Part shown: positions 42,767 through 50,927 of the stretch, piece after piece
Position numbering within the stretch: the first letter of the stretch is position 1
How the letters are laid out: each line of letters begins with the position of its first letter
Origin: Guopingia tenuis
GTDB taxonomy: Bacteria > Bacillota > Clostridia > Christensenellales > Christensenellaceae
Reading direction: 5' to 3'
DNA: 64,000 nucleotides
Assembly (NCBI RefSeq): GCF_014384805.1
Contig: NZ_JACRSS010000006.1
Span: forward strand, 71,701-135,700
Position numbers and translations under genes: made by a program
Notes under the pieces: model-generated
What the model was told of the DNA's origin: nothing
The model's input: only the letters and a program-made list of their open reading frames with translations
Databases searched by the model: none

Positions 42767-42924
42767 TAGAAGAGATGTGGTGGCTGGACAAAGGATAAGT
42801 GGAAACTGTGGCTTAAAAAGAAAAGAATCTGACGCTGCAAGGCGTTTACAGCCCTTCCCGCAGACAAGCGGGAGGGGCGATAGAAGAATAAAAAATAAGC
42901 GGCAACGCCGTTTGGAGGAACTGT
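42767..42924. other. Leader region of thrC
   Basis: No gene is present. A stem CCCTTCCCGC/GCGGGAGGGG (about 42851-42877) lies 48 bases before the thrC start but lacks a U-tract. No T-box motif is visible. Confidence 0.45.
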
Positions 42925-44400
42925 ATGAGATTAGTCAGCACAAGAAACGCGGGAAACACTGTGGGGGCGCTGGAAGGCGTTCTGAAGGGAATCGCCGATG
43001 ACGGCGGCCTGTTTGTTCCCGAAACTTTTCCGCAGATCAGCCGGGAATGTATTGAGGAGATCGGCGGCATGACCTATGCCCAGGCGGCGGCCCGGGTTCT
43101 GGGGTTCTATTTTGAAATGGATCCGGAAGAGCTTCTCGCCATGACCACTGCGGCCTATGAAAATTTCGACGATGCGCGGGTTACCCCCATGAAAAAGCTG
43201 GGAAAACGAGAATTTGTCCTGGAGCTGTTCCACGGGCCCACGCTGGCCTTCAAGGATATGGCGCTCCAGCTGCTGCCCCGGCTGATGGGCGCGGCGCTGG
43301 CAGAGAACGGGGGAAAGGAGGATGTGCTGATTTTGACGGCCACCTCCGGCGACACGGGAAAGGCGGCCCTGGAGGGTTTCAAGGACGTGCCCCGGACGAA
43401 AATCGCCGTGTTCTATCCCGAGGAAGGCGTTTCCAGCATGCAGAAGCTGCAGATGGTGACCCAGGGCGGGGAAAACACCTATGTCTGCGCTGTGCGGGGG
43501 AACTTTGACGACGCGCAGACCGGCGTAAAACAGGTGTTTGCCGATCCTCAAATGGCGGAAAAGGTGAGGGAGAAGGGCTATGTCTTTTCCTCCGCCAACT
43601 CTATCAACTTTGGAAGGCTGGCGCCGCAGATCGTGTATTATATTTATGCCTATGCCCGGCTGGTGCGGGCGGGCGAGGTGCGCATGGGCGACGAGGTGAA
43701 CATCACCGTCCCCACCGGCAACTTTGGAAATATCCTGGCGGCCTATTATGCCAAGCGCATGGGGCTTCCCGTGGCAAAGCTGATCTGCGCTTCCAACAAA
43801 AACAATGTGCTCACGGACTTTTTCGATTCCGGGCGGTATGTGACCAACCGGATGTTCTTCAAGACCATGTCGCCCTCCATGGATATCCTGATTTCCAGCA
43901 ATCTGGAGCGGCTGCTCTTTGAAGTGACCGAGCGCAATGCCAAATATATCGAAGAATTGATGCAGACTCTCAAAAATGAGGGACAGTACAGCATGGACGG
44001 AAGCTATCAGCGGCTGATGGCAGAAGAGTTCTATGCGGATTTTGCCGACGATGTGCGCACCATGCGCACCATCCGCCGGATCTATAAAAATTATGGATAT
44101 CTGATGGATCCCCATACGGCAGTGGCCCAGACGGTCTATGAAGACTATATGACCCGCACGGGCGACCGGAAGCCCAGCATCACGGTTTCCACCGCCAGCC
44201 CCTTTAAATTTGTGCAGGATGTGCTGTTTGCGGTGAACGGGGAGCGCATTGAGGACCCGTTTGACGCGGCCATCAAGTTATCCGCCGTCACCGGCATTCC
44301 GCTGCCCGCGCAGATCGCATCTCTGAAAGACGCGCCGGTTCGGTTTGCCGACTGTGTGGATAAAGATGGCTTAAGCGACGTGATTTTGCATATGCTGTAA
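42925..44400 (+). CDS. thrC: Threonine synthase
   Basis: The 491-residue PLP enzyme of fold type II converts O-phosphohomoserine to threonine. It begins MRLVSTRN, has ELFHGPTLAFKDMALQLL with the PLP-binding Lys, ILTATSGDTGKAALEGF, VPTGNFGNILAAYYAKRMGLP for phosphate binding, and SINFGRLAPQIVYY. The length fits the longer bacterial/yeast class. ATG 42925 has TTTGGAGG upstream. trpS follows after 22 bases, so the two are likely co-transcribed. Confidence 0.97.
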   Translation: MRLVSTRNAGNTVGALEGVLKGIADDGGLFVPETFPQISRECIEEIGGMTYAQAAARVLGFYFEMDPEELLAMTTAAYENFDDARVTPMKKLGKREFVLELFHGPTLAFKDMALQLLPRLMGAALAENGGKEDVLILTATSGDTGKAALEGFKDVPRTKIAVFYPEEGVSSMQKLQMVTQGGENTYVCAVRGNFDDAQTGVKQVFADPQMAEKVREKGYVFSSANSINFGRLAPQIVYYIYAYARLVRAGEVRMGDEVNITVPTGNFGNILAAYYAKRMGLPVAKLICASNKNNVLTDFFDSGRYVTNRMFFKTMSPSMDILISSNLERLLFEVTERNAKYIEELMQTLKNEGQYSMDGSYQRLMAEEFYADFADDVRTMRTIRRIYKNYGYLMDPHTAVAQTVYEDYMTRTGDRKPSITVSTASPFKFVQDVLFAVNGERIEDPFDAAIKLSAVTGIPLPAQIASLKDAPVRFADCVDKDGLSDVILHML

Positions 44401-44422
44401 AAGAGAGGCGGAAGGGGAGAAA

Positions 44423-45427
44423 ATGATGGAAGAGAAACAGACGATTTTCAGCGGAATTCAGCCTTCGGGCAACCTGACGCTGGGCAACTATCTGGGCGCC
44501 CTCAAAAACTGGGTGGATTTGCAGGAGGAATTCAACTGCTATTACTGCGTGGTGGATATGCACGCCATCACTGTCCGCCAGGAGCCTGCGGAGCTGCGCA
44601 AACGGTGCGGCGACCTTTTGGCCCTGATGGTGGCGGCGGGGCTGGACCCGGAGAAAAACACGATTTATGTGCAGTCCCATGTCAGCGCCCATGCCGAGCT
44701 GGCTTGGATCTTGAATTGCTATACCTATATGGGCGAGCTCAACCGCATGACCCAGTTTAAGGATAAGGCCCAGCGCCATCCCGATAATCTGAACGCCGGG
44801 CTATATACCTACCCTGTGCTGATGGCGGCGGATATTTTGCTTTATCACGCGAATCTTGTGCCCGTTGGAGTGGATCAGAAGCAGCATTTGGAGATTACCC
44901 GGGATATTGCCCTGCGGTTCAACAATCTGTATGGCGATGTGTTCACTATCCCCGAACCCTATATCCCCAAAGCCGGGGCCAAGATCATGAGCTTGCAGGA
45001 GCCGGAGAAGAAGATGTCTAAATCCGATCCCAATCCCAATGGCTATATTGCCCTCATGGACCCACCGGATGTAATTGCCCGCAAAATCAGGCGGGCTGTG
45101 ACGGACAGCGACGGGGAGATCCGCTGTTGCGAGGAAAAGCCAGGAGTTTCCAACCTGCTTTCCATCTATGGCGCTTTGCGGGGCAAGAGCCCCGAGGAGG
45201 CGGAAAAGGATTTCGCCGGGATGAATTACGGCGCGTTGAAAGAGGCTGTCTGCGAAGCGGTGATCTCGGCGCTGGAGCCGCTGCAAAGCCGCTTTCAGGA
45301 GATTCGGGCGGATAAGGAGTTCTTAAACCGCCTGATGGGCGAAGGCGCGGAAAAAGCGGCAAAGACGGCCTATAAGACGCTGGCAAAGGTGCAGCGAAAG
45401 GTGGGCTTTGGTCCCAAAAAATTCTAA
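44423..45427 (+). CDS. trpS: Tryptophan--tRNA ligase
   Basis: The 334-residue class Ic synthetase has the HIGH-type motif as SGNLTLGNYLGAL near residue 14-26, KMSKSDPNPNGYI as the KMSKS loop at about 195, and AADILLYHANLVPVGVDQKQH between them. It charges tRNA-Trp. A tandem ATG-ATG start lies at 44423/44426 after GAAGGGGAG. It ends at a strong terminator and is the last plus-strand gene before the lipoprotein region. Confidence 0.97.
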   Translation: MMEEKQTIFSGIQPSGNLTLGNYLGALKNWVDLQEEFNCYYCVVDMHAITVRQEPAELRKRCGDLLALMVAAGLDPEKNTIYVQSHVSAHAELAWILNCYTYMGELNRMTQFKDKAQRHPDNLNAGLYTYPVLMAADILLYHANLVPVGVDQKQHLEITRDIALRFNNLYGDVFTIPEPYIPKAGAKIMSLQEPEKKMSKSDPNPNGYIALMDPPDVIARKIRRAVTDSDGEIRCCEEKPGVSNLLSIYGALRGKSPEEAEKDFAGMNYGALKEAVCEAVISALEPLQSRFQEIRADKEFLNRLMGEGAEKAAKTAYKTLAKVQRKVGFGPKKF

Positions 45428-45432
45428 AAGGG

Positions 45433-45462
45433 AAAAAAGAGAGGGGATTCCCTCTCTTTTTT
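45433..45462. terminator. Bidirectional terminator between trpS and lipoprotein A
   Basis: A 13-bp stem AAAAAAGAGAGGG/CCCTCTCTTTTTT with a 4-base loop separates the convergent genes. Confidence 0.92.
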
Positions 45463-45480
45463 GTTTGCCGTTTTGCCGGC

Positions 45481-46941
45481 CTAATACATGGCGTTCCGGT
45501 CGACAATGGTGCCGTCCAGGGCGTTGATGGAGAGATAGCATTTTTCGCTGGCATCTTCCATGGAACCATAAGTATCGTCCCGGCCGAAGAAGTTCCAGAC
45601 GGGAATGAGCTTATATTCGTTTGTATCCTTCATAAGCACCTTGCCCAGCCCCAGGGTGATACGCTCAATTTTGACGTTGGAGGGGCGCCACCAGAACATC
45701 TCATGGCCCTCCTCGTCAGGCGTCATCATATAGCCGATCTGCCGCTCGAAAATCTCCTGGATCTCCTCCCAGGGCAGGATTTTGACGGATTCGTTGTCTA
45801 CCTTTACCAGGCGGGAAGGATTCTTCCAACGAATTTGATATATTTCCCCTTTATACATGGTAACAGATAAATATTCTGGCTTCCACAACTGTTGGACAAC
45901 GACACCATCCCCATCCGTTGGCTTCAAATTCAGATATTCACCAACATAGTCTTCTACTGCTCCATGATAAGAACGGGTGAAAATATATTCACAGGCGTTG
46001 TCCGTCTGATAGAATTCATAAAGCTCCATATAATCGATACCCGTTGTATTTTTTAGTAAAGCACGAATTCTTTCTAATTCCGCCGGATCTTTAAGTTCGG
46101 ATAAGGGTGTTGGTTGATCTGGGAGAGTATCCTCCAACTCACCTCCAATTTCGTGATAATTTGTAAGCCGGTCTACCCATAGCGCAGCTCCGGTTTCTCC
46201 ATGTTCAGGATTGATGAAATTTAGGGAGTAGCGGATGTCCCCTTTTTTACAAAGAATGTTGGATTGGGGAAGAGTACTATTTTTTAATTCGATCTGATAA
46301 CGAGGCGGCCCCAATTCTTCATCTTCTGGAGCAGAATTATATTTTTCATGCAGCTCTTTTAAATTAAGCTCTGCTAATTCAATATTGCTGAATTCCTTAT
46401 CCCCATAAAGCTTATCATATTCATCTACAGGTAACTGCATGGATTCAGGGAGATAGGTGGGAACCTGGTCTTCTCCTTCCTTTAAAGGCTTTCCCGTTAT
46501 AGTGTGTAAATTATTCTGTAGACGAAATAGGATCAATTCCATTTCGGCAATTTGTTCACGCAAGTCAGTTTTTGTAAAGATCCCATATTCATAAAGGTTA
46601 TATCCAGGAAACAATCCCTCAGCGATAGCTTTCAGCGAATCCCCGCTTTCAAACAATTTTTCCTCAACGGTAAGCACCGCCATCTTGCTTTCGTCGCCGC
46701 CGGTGATATCTGCATCCACAATCAGGGTCTTGCCGGAGGATTCATACGTTCTCTCCAAATAGTAATGGCTGCCCACCCCCGTCGGCGGCCCGGGCGTCGC
46801 GGTTGCCTGAATTTTTTCCTCCAGGTCCCCCGTTTTCTGTGCAACGAAGGTTTCCTCCGGTGTGGCCTGACAGGCGGAAGCAAGAATACAGAAGGCAAGA
46901 AGAATTGCGAGAATAGAAGAAATAGACTTGGCCCTTTTCAT
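45481..46941 (-). CDS. DUF6034-like lipoprotein, paralogue A
   Basis: The 486-residue protein has a lipoprotein signal (LASAC, Cys24) followed by QATPEETFVAQK, then GVGSHYYLERTYESSGKTLIVDADITGG. The C-terminal half has FTRSYHGAVEDYVGEYL, LVKVDNESVKILPWEEIQEIFERQIGYM and KLIPVWNFFGRDDTYG. I recognise the CQPTPE start and this layout as DUF6034. It is presumably on the outer face of the membrane; no function is known. Two paralogues lie at 49260 and 50928. The middle of the gene (about 45836-46650) is clearly more AT-rich than both ends, which suggests mosaic ancestry. ATG 46941 has AGGGAAAGGGG-type signal upstream. Confidence 0.78.
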   Translation of the reverse strand: MKRAKSISSILAILLAFCILASACQATPEETFVAQKTGDLEEKIQATATPGPPTGVGSHYYLERTYESSGKTLIVDADITGGDESKMAVLTVEEKLFESGDSLKAIAEGLFPGYNLYEYGIFTKTDLREQIAEMELILFRLQNNLHTITGKPLKEGEDQVPTYLPESMQLPVDEYDKLYGDKEFSNIELAELNLKELHEKYNSAPEDEELGPPRYQIELKNSTLPQSNILCKKGDIRYSLNFINPEHGETGAALWVDRLTNYHEIGGELEDTLPDQPTPLSELKDPAELERIRALLKNTTGIDYMELYEFYQTDNACEYIFTRSYHGAVEDYVGEYLNLKPTDGDGVVVQQLWKPEYLSVTMYKGEIYQIRWKNPSRLVKVDNESVKILPWEEIQEIFERQIGYMMTPDEEGHEMFWWRPSNVKIERITLGLGKVLMKDTNEYKLIPVWNFFGRDDTYGSMEDASEKCYLSINALDGTIVDRNAMY

Positions 46942-47021
46942 GATTGTACCCCTTTCCCTAAAAAGTAAATAGAAATAGGATGTATAAGCAGCGTGTGAAA
47001 AATACGATTGTGGGTAATTTC

Positions 47022-47051
47022 ATTATAAATTGCCGAATGTTTTATTTTCAA
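47022..47051 (-). promoter_or_regulatory. Sigma-A promoter of lipoprotein A
   Basis: On the minus strand TTGAAA (47051-47046), 18 bases, TATAAT (47027-47022). Confidence 0.68.
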
Positions 47052-47182
47052 TAGAATTTCGGAAAGTTAAAATGCCGGATACAACCTGTTTTAAAAAATG
47101 ATGCAAAAACCGGGAAAGAAAAAATAATCTTCAGTAAAATTACACAGTTTTTGACGGAGATGAACAAAAAAGCATAATCCCC

Positions 47183-47210
47183 TTGACAGACCGCCAGTTA
47201 TGAGTAAAAT
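47183..47210 (+). promoter_or_regulatory. Sigma-A promoter of marR-MATE
   Basis: TTGACA (47183-47188), 16 bases, TAAAAT (47205-47210). An ATAGTT...AACTAT inverted pair (47209-47214 and 47239-47244) overlaps the start region and might be an operator, but this is weak. Confidence 0.6.
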
Positions 47211-47275
47211 AGTTTATGGAAAGAACAGTTATAAAAAGAACTATTAGAATAACCGGCAGGAATGGAGGGAAAGGC

Positions 47276-47725
47276 ATGAGGCGGGCAACGACGCTTCTCA
47301 CCAATATGCGGAGGATCATCAAACTATATGACAGCATGCTCAAACCCGTATGTGAACATTATGATTTGACACTGATGGAAACGACTATCATCAGCTTTCT
47401 CTATAATAATCCCGGCAAGGATACGGCGGCGGATATCGTGGAGTTGCGCATGCTCGCCAAGAGCAACGTGTCCCAGGCTGTGGAAAGCCTGATCCAGAAA
47501 TCCCTGCTTTACCGGACGCAGGATACAAAAGACCGGCGGAAAATCCACCTTTCACTAGCGGAGAAAACAAAACCCATTACACAGGAGATTGAAAGGGTTC
47601 GGGAAAGATTCCGGGAACGGGTTTTCCAGGGCTTTTCGGAGGAAGAAGAAAACCTCGTTGTTCAATTTAACAAACGAATTGCAGAAAATATAAAACTTGA
47701 GGGAGAAAGAGGAGAAAACAGATGA
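47276..47725 (+). CDS. MarR family transcriptional regulator
   Basis: The 149-residue winged helix protein shows LTLMETTIISFLYNNPGKDTAADIVELRMLAKSNVSQAVESLIQKSLLYRTQDTKDRRKIHL, the MarR DNA-binding core with the wing DxxDRR. The start at ATG 47276 has GGAGGGAAAGG. An in-frame ATG at 47216 lies almost on the promoter and has no site. It overlaps the MATE gene by 4 bases (ATGA) and very probably represses this drug-efflux operon until a ligand is bound. Confidence 0.9.
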   Translation: MRRATTLLTNMRRIIKLYDSMLKPVCEHYDLTLMETTIISFLYNNPGKDTAADIVELRMLAKSNVSQAVESLIQKSLLYRTQDTKDRRKIHLSLAEKTKPITQEIERVRERFRERVFQGFSEEEENLVVQFNKRIAENIKLEGERGENR

Positions 47726-49113
47726 ACCAGGAAAAGGACTTTTTAGGGACGATGCCAGTCGGCCGGCTGCTTTGGAAGCTGGCGATCCCCACGGTGACCG
47801 CTCAGGTCATCAACATGCTGTATAACATCGTGGACCGGATCTATATCGGCCATATTCCCGAAGTGGGAGCTGCCGCGCTGACGGGCGTGGGCGTCTGCAT
47901 GCCGCTTATCATGATTGTGACGGCATTCGCCGCATTCGCCGGGTTTGGAGGGGCGCCGCGGGCGTCTATCTATATGGGCAAGGGGGATCACGCCTCGGCC
48001 GAAAAAACGCTGGGCAACTGCTTTGTAATCCAGTGTATCATTTCGGTTCTTTTGACGGCGGCTCTGCTGCTTTGGAACCGGGATTTCCTCATGGCCTTTG
48101 GCGCCAGCGAAAACACCATTGAATACGGCGTCAACTATATGAACATCTATGCTATTGGCACAATTTTTGTGCAGATGACTTTGGGAATGAACGCGTTTAT
48201 CACCGCCCAGGGATTTGCCAAAACCGGAATGCTGTCGGTTCTGATCGGCGCTGTTGCCAACATCATTTTGGACCCTATCTTTATCTTTGCGTTCCAGATG
48301 GGCGTGGAAGGAGCCGCCCTGGCAACGATCATCTCTCAGGCAATGTCCTGCGCCTGGGTTCTGCTCTTCCTGTGCGGCAAAAAGACTCGCCTGAAACTGC
48401 ATTGGAAAAACATGGCGCTGAAGGCCGGGATTGTTCTGCCATGCATGGCTCTTGGATTATCCACCTTCATCATGCAGGGCAGCGAAAGCGTTATTTCCAT
48501 CTGCTTCAATTCCTCTCTGCTGCGGTATGGCGGCGATATCGCCGTTGGCGCGATGACGATTTTAACCAGCGTTATGCAGTTTGCCATGCTGCCTTTACAG
48601 GGGCTTGGCCAGGGCGCTCAGCCGATCATCAGCTATAATTATGGCGCGCGCAATCCCGACCGGGTAAAGGCGGCATATAAGCTGCTGCTGAAGGCCAGCC
48701 TCGTTTATTCCACATTGCTCTGGGGCTTTGTCATGCTCTTCCCGCAGGCCTTTGCCGCGATGTTCACGGATTCAGCGCCGCTTTTGGCATTCACCGGGAA
48801 TGCCCTGCGGATCTATATGGCTTGCCTGCTGCTCTTTGGAATTCAGATCGCCTGCCAAATGACCTTCACATCTCTGGGGAATGCAAAGGCGTCCATTCTG
48901 GTGGCAGTGATGCGAAAATTTATCCTGTTAATTCCGCTAATCTATGTGATGCCACTGATCTTCCCGGCGGATAAGACGACGGCAGTCTATATGGCGGAGC
49001 CGGTGGCGGATTTCATTGCTGTTTCCTTTACGGTGATCCTGTTTACCTTCCAATTCCGCAAATCTTTGAAACAGATTTCGGAGATGCCAGCAAAAGCAGA
49101 AGATACAAAGTAA
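47722..49113 (+). CDS. MATE family efflux transporter (MepA-like)
   Basis: The 463-residue protein has twelve membrane segments and MATE motifs MPVGRLLWKLAIPTVTAQVINMLYNIVDRIYIGHIPEVG and GLGQGAQPIISYNYGARNPDRV. The close coupling to a MarR regulator mirrors the mepR-mepA pair of staphylococci, where MepA exports cationic dyes and biocides. It lies between lipoprotein genes A and B but on the opposite strand, and its base composition is normal for the window. Confidence 0.94.
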   Translation: MNQEKDFLGTMPVGRLLWKLAIPTVTAQVINMLYNIVDRIYIGHIPEVGAAALTGVGVCMPLIMIVTAFAAFAGFGGAPRASIYMGKGDHASAEKTLGNCFVIQCIISVLLTAALLLWNRDFLMAFGASENTIEYGVNYMNIYAIGTIFVQMTLGMNAFITAQGFAKTGMLSVLIGAVANIILDPIFIFAFQMGVEGAALATIISQAMSCAWVLLFLCGKKTRLKLHWKNMALKAGIVLPCMALGLSTFIMQGSESVISICFNSSLLRYGGDIAVGAMTILTSVMQFAMLPLQGLGQGAQPIISYNYGARNPDRVKAAYKLLLKASLVYSTLLWGFVMLFPQAFAAMFTDSAPLLAFTGNALRIYMACLLLFGIQIACQMTFTSLGNAKASILVAVMRKFILLIPLIYVMPLIFPADKTTAVYMAEPVADFIAVSFTVILFTFQFRKSLKQISEMPAKAEDTK

Positions 49114-49197
49114 AAGAAAAGCGGGCCAGCCTTTCCATAAAGGACTGCTTCGCTTTATATTGAAAAGGAAAAGGGAAATAGATCAAACACGAAAGAA

Positions 49198-49234
49198 GAG
49201 CGGTTCAGCACACAAAGTGCCGAACCGCTCTTTT
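49198..49234. terminator. Nested-stem terminator between MATE and lipoprotein B
   Basis: GAGCGGTTC (49198-49206) pairs with GAACCGCTC (49222-49230), enclosing GCAC/GTGC, followed by TTTT. Its sequence is nearly repeated at 50856. It also carries an A-rich left flank, so it may act in both directions. Confidence 0.85.
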
Positions 49235-49259
49235 CCACCCTTGTTTGCAGTTTTAATTG

Positions 49260-50684
49260 TTAATACATGACATCTCGATCCATGATGGTACCATCGAGTG
49301 CATTGATAGTGACATAGCATTTTTCTTCGGCATCTTCCATGTCGGAATTGCTGTTGTCCCGGCCGAAGAAGTTCCAGACGGGAATGAGCTTGTATTCCCC
49401 GGAATCCTTCATGAGCATTTTCGCCAATCCTAAAGTAATCCGTTCAATTTTTATATCCGAGGGTTTCCACCAGAACATGGAATCTCCGCCCTCGGAACTG
49501 GGGGTCAACAAAAATTCCATCTGCTTTTCAAAAATCTGTTGGATTTCGTTCCAGGGGAGGATTTTTACATTTTCGTTATCCACTTTTACGATTTGGGAGG
49601 GATTTTTCCAATAAATATCCTCAATTTCACCATTATTCATGATGATGGTGAAATACTCAGGCTTCCAAAGCCGCTGCACCTGAACCCCATCTCCATCCGT
49701 CACGGATAATCCCAAATATTCCCCCACATAGTCTTCCTGCGCACCGTTGTAGGACCGGGTGAAAACATACTTGCAGGCATTTTCTCCCTGATATACTTCA
49801 TAGAGTTCCATATAATCGATTCCTATATTTTGAAGCAGTTGCTGTACTCTCTGAAGTTCTCCGGGATCTTTTAACTCAGAAATGGGAGTGGCAATAGAAG
49901 GGATCTCTCTTTCCTCTGAAAAATCGCTCATCATATTATAAACAAAAAAGTATCCTCCTCGCTCTCCCTCTTGGATATTGATAACATCCATTTTTAATGC
50001 GGAATCACCATTTACTAAGCGAAAATTACCTTGAGCATATTCTTCGCCTTTTGGATAATGTATCATATAATCTGCAGGAGGCAGTTCATCATCTGCAGGC
50101 GCTTCTGCCTGCATTCTTTTTAAATCCTCAAGATAAAGCTCCATTATTTCTAAATCCGTCATTTCATCAGTAACTTTACCAACTAAGGAGTCTGTTGCAT
50201 AGATTACTTGTTCTTCTCCTTCTTTTAACGGTTCTCCTGTAAGGGAATGGAGATTATTTTTAATCCGGAAAATCATCAATTCGGCTTCTTGAATTCCATA
50301 TTCTAGCTCCCCCTTGGTAACCTCGGTATAATTGTATACAGTATATTCAGGAAATGCTCCTTCTACTATTCTTTTTAGTGAATCCCCGCTTTCAAAGGGC
50401 TTCTCTGCGACTGTCAGTACTGCCATTTTGCTTTCATCACCACCCGTGATATCAGCGTCTACAATAAGGGTATGGCCAGATTGTTCAAAGGTCTTTTCCA
50501 AAGAATAATGGCTCCCTACCCCTGTAGGAGCTTGCCCCGGGTCAGCAGTTTCTGCGATTTTATCTGTCAAATCTCCCTTTTGGCTGACAACAGCTTCTTC
50601 CGGGGTGGGCTGGCAGGCGGAAAGGAGGAGAGGGAGAGCAAAAAAACATACAAAAAGGCGAAAGCGCATATTTTTCCGGAACAT
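49260..50684 (-). CDS. DUF6034-like lipoprotein, paralogue B
   Basis: The 474-residue paralogue has the lipobox LLSAC (Cys24), then QPTPEEAVVSQKGDLTDKIA, GVGSHYSLEKTFEQSGHTLIVDADITGG, YVFTRSYNGAQEDYVGEYLG, KILPWNEIQQIFEKQMEFLL and KLIPVWNFFGRDNSNS. A and B share long stretches, and B and C share an almost identical N-terminal segment after the lipidated Cys. It has its own promoter and a terminator that is a near copy of that of C, so whole units were duplicated. Function is unknown. ATG 50684 has AAAGGGG. Confidence 0.8.
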   Translation of the reverse strand: MFRKNMRFRLFVCFFALPLLLSACQPTPEEAVVSQKGDLTDKIAETADPGQAPTGVGSHYSLEKTFEQSGHTLIVDADITGGDESKMAVLTVAEKPFESGDSLKRIVEGAFPEYTVYNYTEVTKGELEYGIQEAELMIFRIKNNLHSLTGEPLKEGEEQVIYATDSLVGKVTDEMTDLEIMELYLEDLKRMQAEAPADDELPPADYMIHYPKGEEYAQGNFRLVNGDSALKMDVINIQEGERGGYFFVYNMMSDFSEEREIPSIATPISELKDPGELQRVQQLLQNIGIDYMELYEVYQGENACKYVFTRSYNGAQEDYVGEYLGLSVTDGDGVQVQRLWKPEYFTIIMNNGEIEDIYWKNPSQIVKVDNENVKILPWNEIQQIFEKQMEFLLTPSSEGGDSMFWWKPSDIKIERITLGLAKMLMKDSGEYKLIPVWNFFGRDNSNSDMEDAEEKCYVTINALDGTIMDRDVMY

Positions 50685-50748
50685 AGCGAAGCCCCTTTCT
50701 TTTTAGAAGAGAAATACATTTTATGAAAAACGAAGTGTCTGTATTTTT

Positions 50749-50777
50749 ATTGTAACTTACCAAAAGAAAGGGGACAA
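50749..50777 (-). promoter_or_regulatory. Sigma-A promoter of lipoprotein B
   Basis: On the minus strand TTGTCC (50777-50772), 17 bases, TACAAT (50754-50749). Confidence 0.65.
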
Positions 50778-50855
50778 GACCAAACGGAAAAATTAAAAGT
50801 TTGGATACATGAAATGGGGAAGATAGTTTGAAAAGCGGACCACAAAATGAAAAAA

Positions 50856-50892
50856 GAGCGGTTCAGCATGCAAAGTGCCGAACCACTCTTTT
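50856..50892 (-). terminator. Terminator of lipoprotein C, near copy of the one at 49198
   Basis: GAGCGGTTC (50856-50864) pairs with GAACCACTC (50880-50888) with one mismatch. Both this and the element at 49198 continue into TTTTCCACCCTT, showing that the duplication extended past the gene. Confidence 0.78.
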
Positions 50893-50927
50893 CCACCCTT
50901 ATTTACAATTTGCGTCAGCTGACTAAG

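Noticed and set aside
42800..42924. Possible T-box or threonine attenuator before thrC
   Set aside because: There is no T-box core sequence, no run of Thr codons and no U-tract after the GC stem.
42591..43001. Open frame of 136 codons before thrC
   Set aside because: It starts inside a terminator, overlaps the thrC start and lacks a binding site; the DNA is better explained as a repeat and leader.
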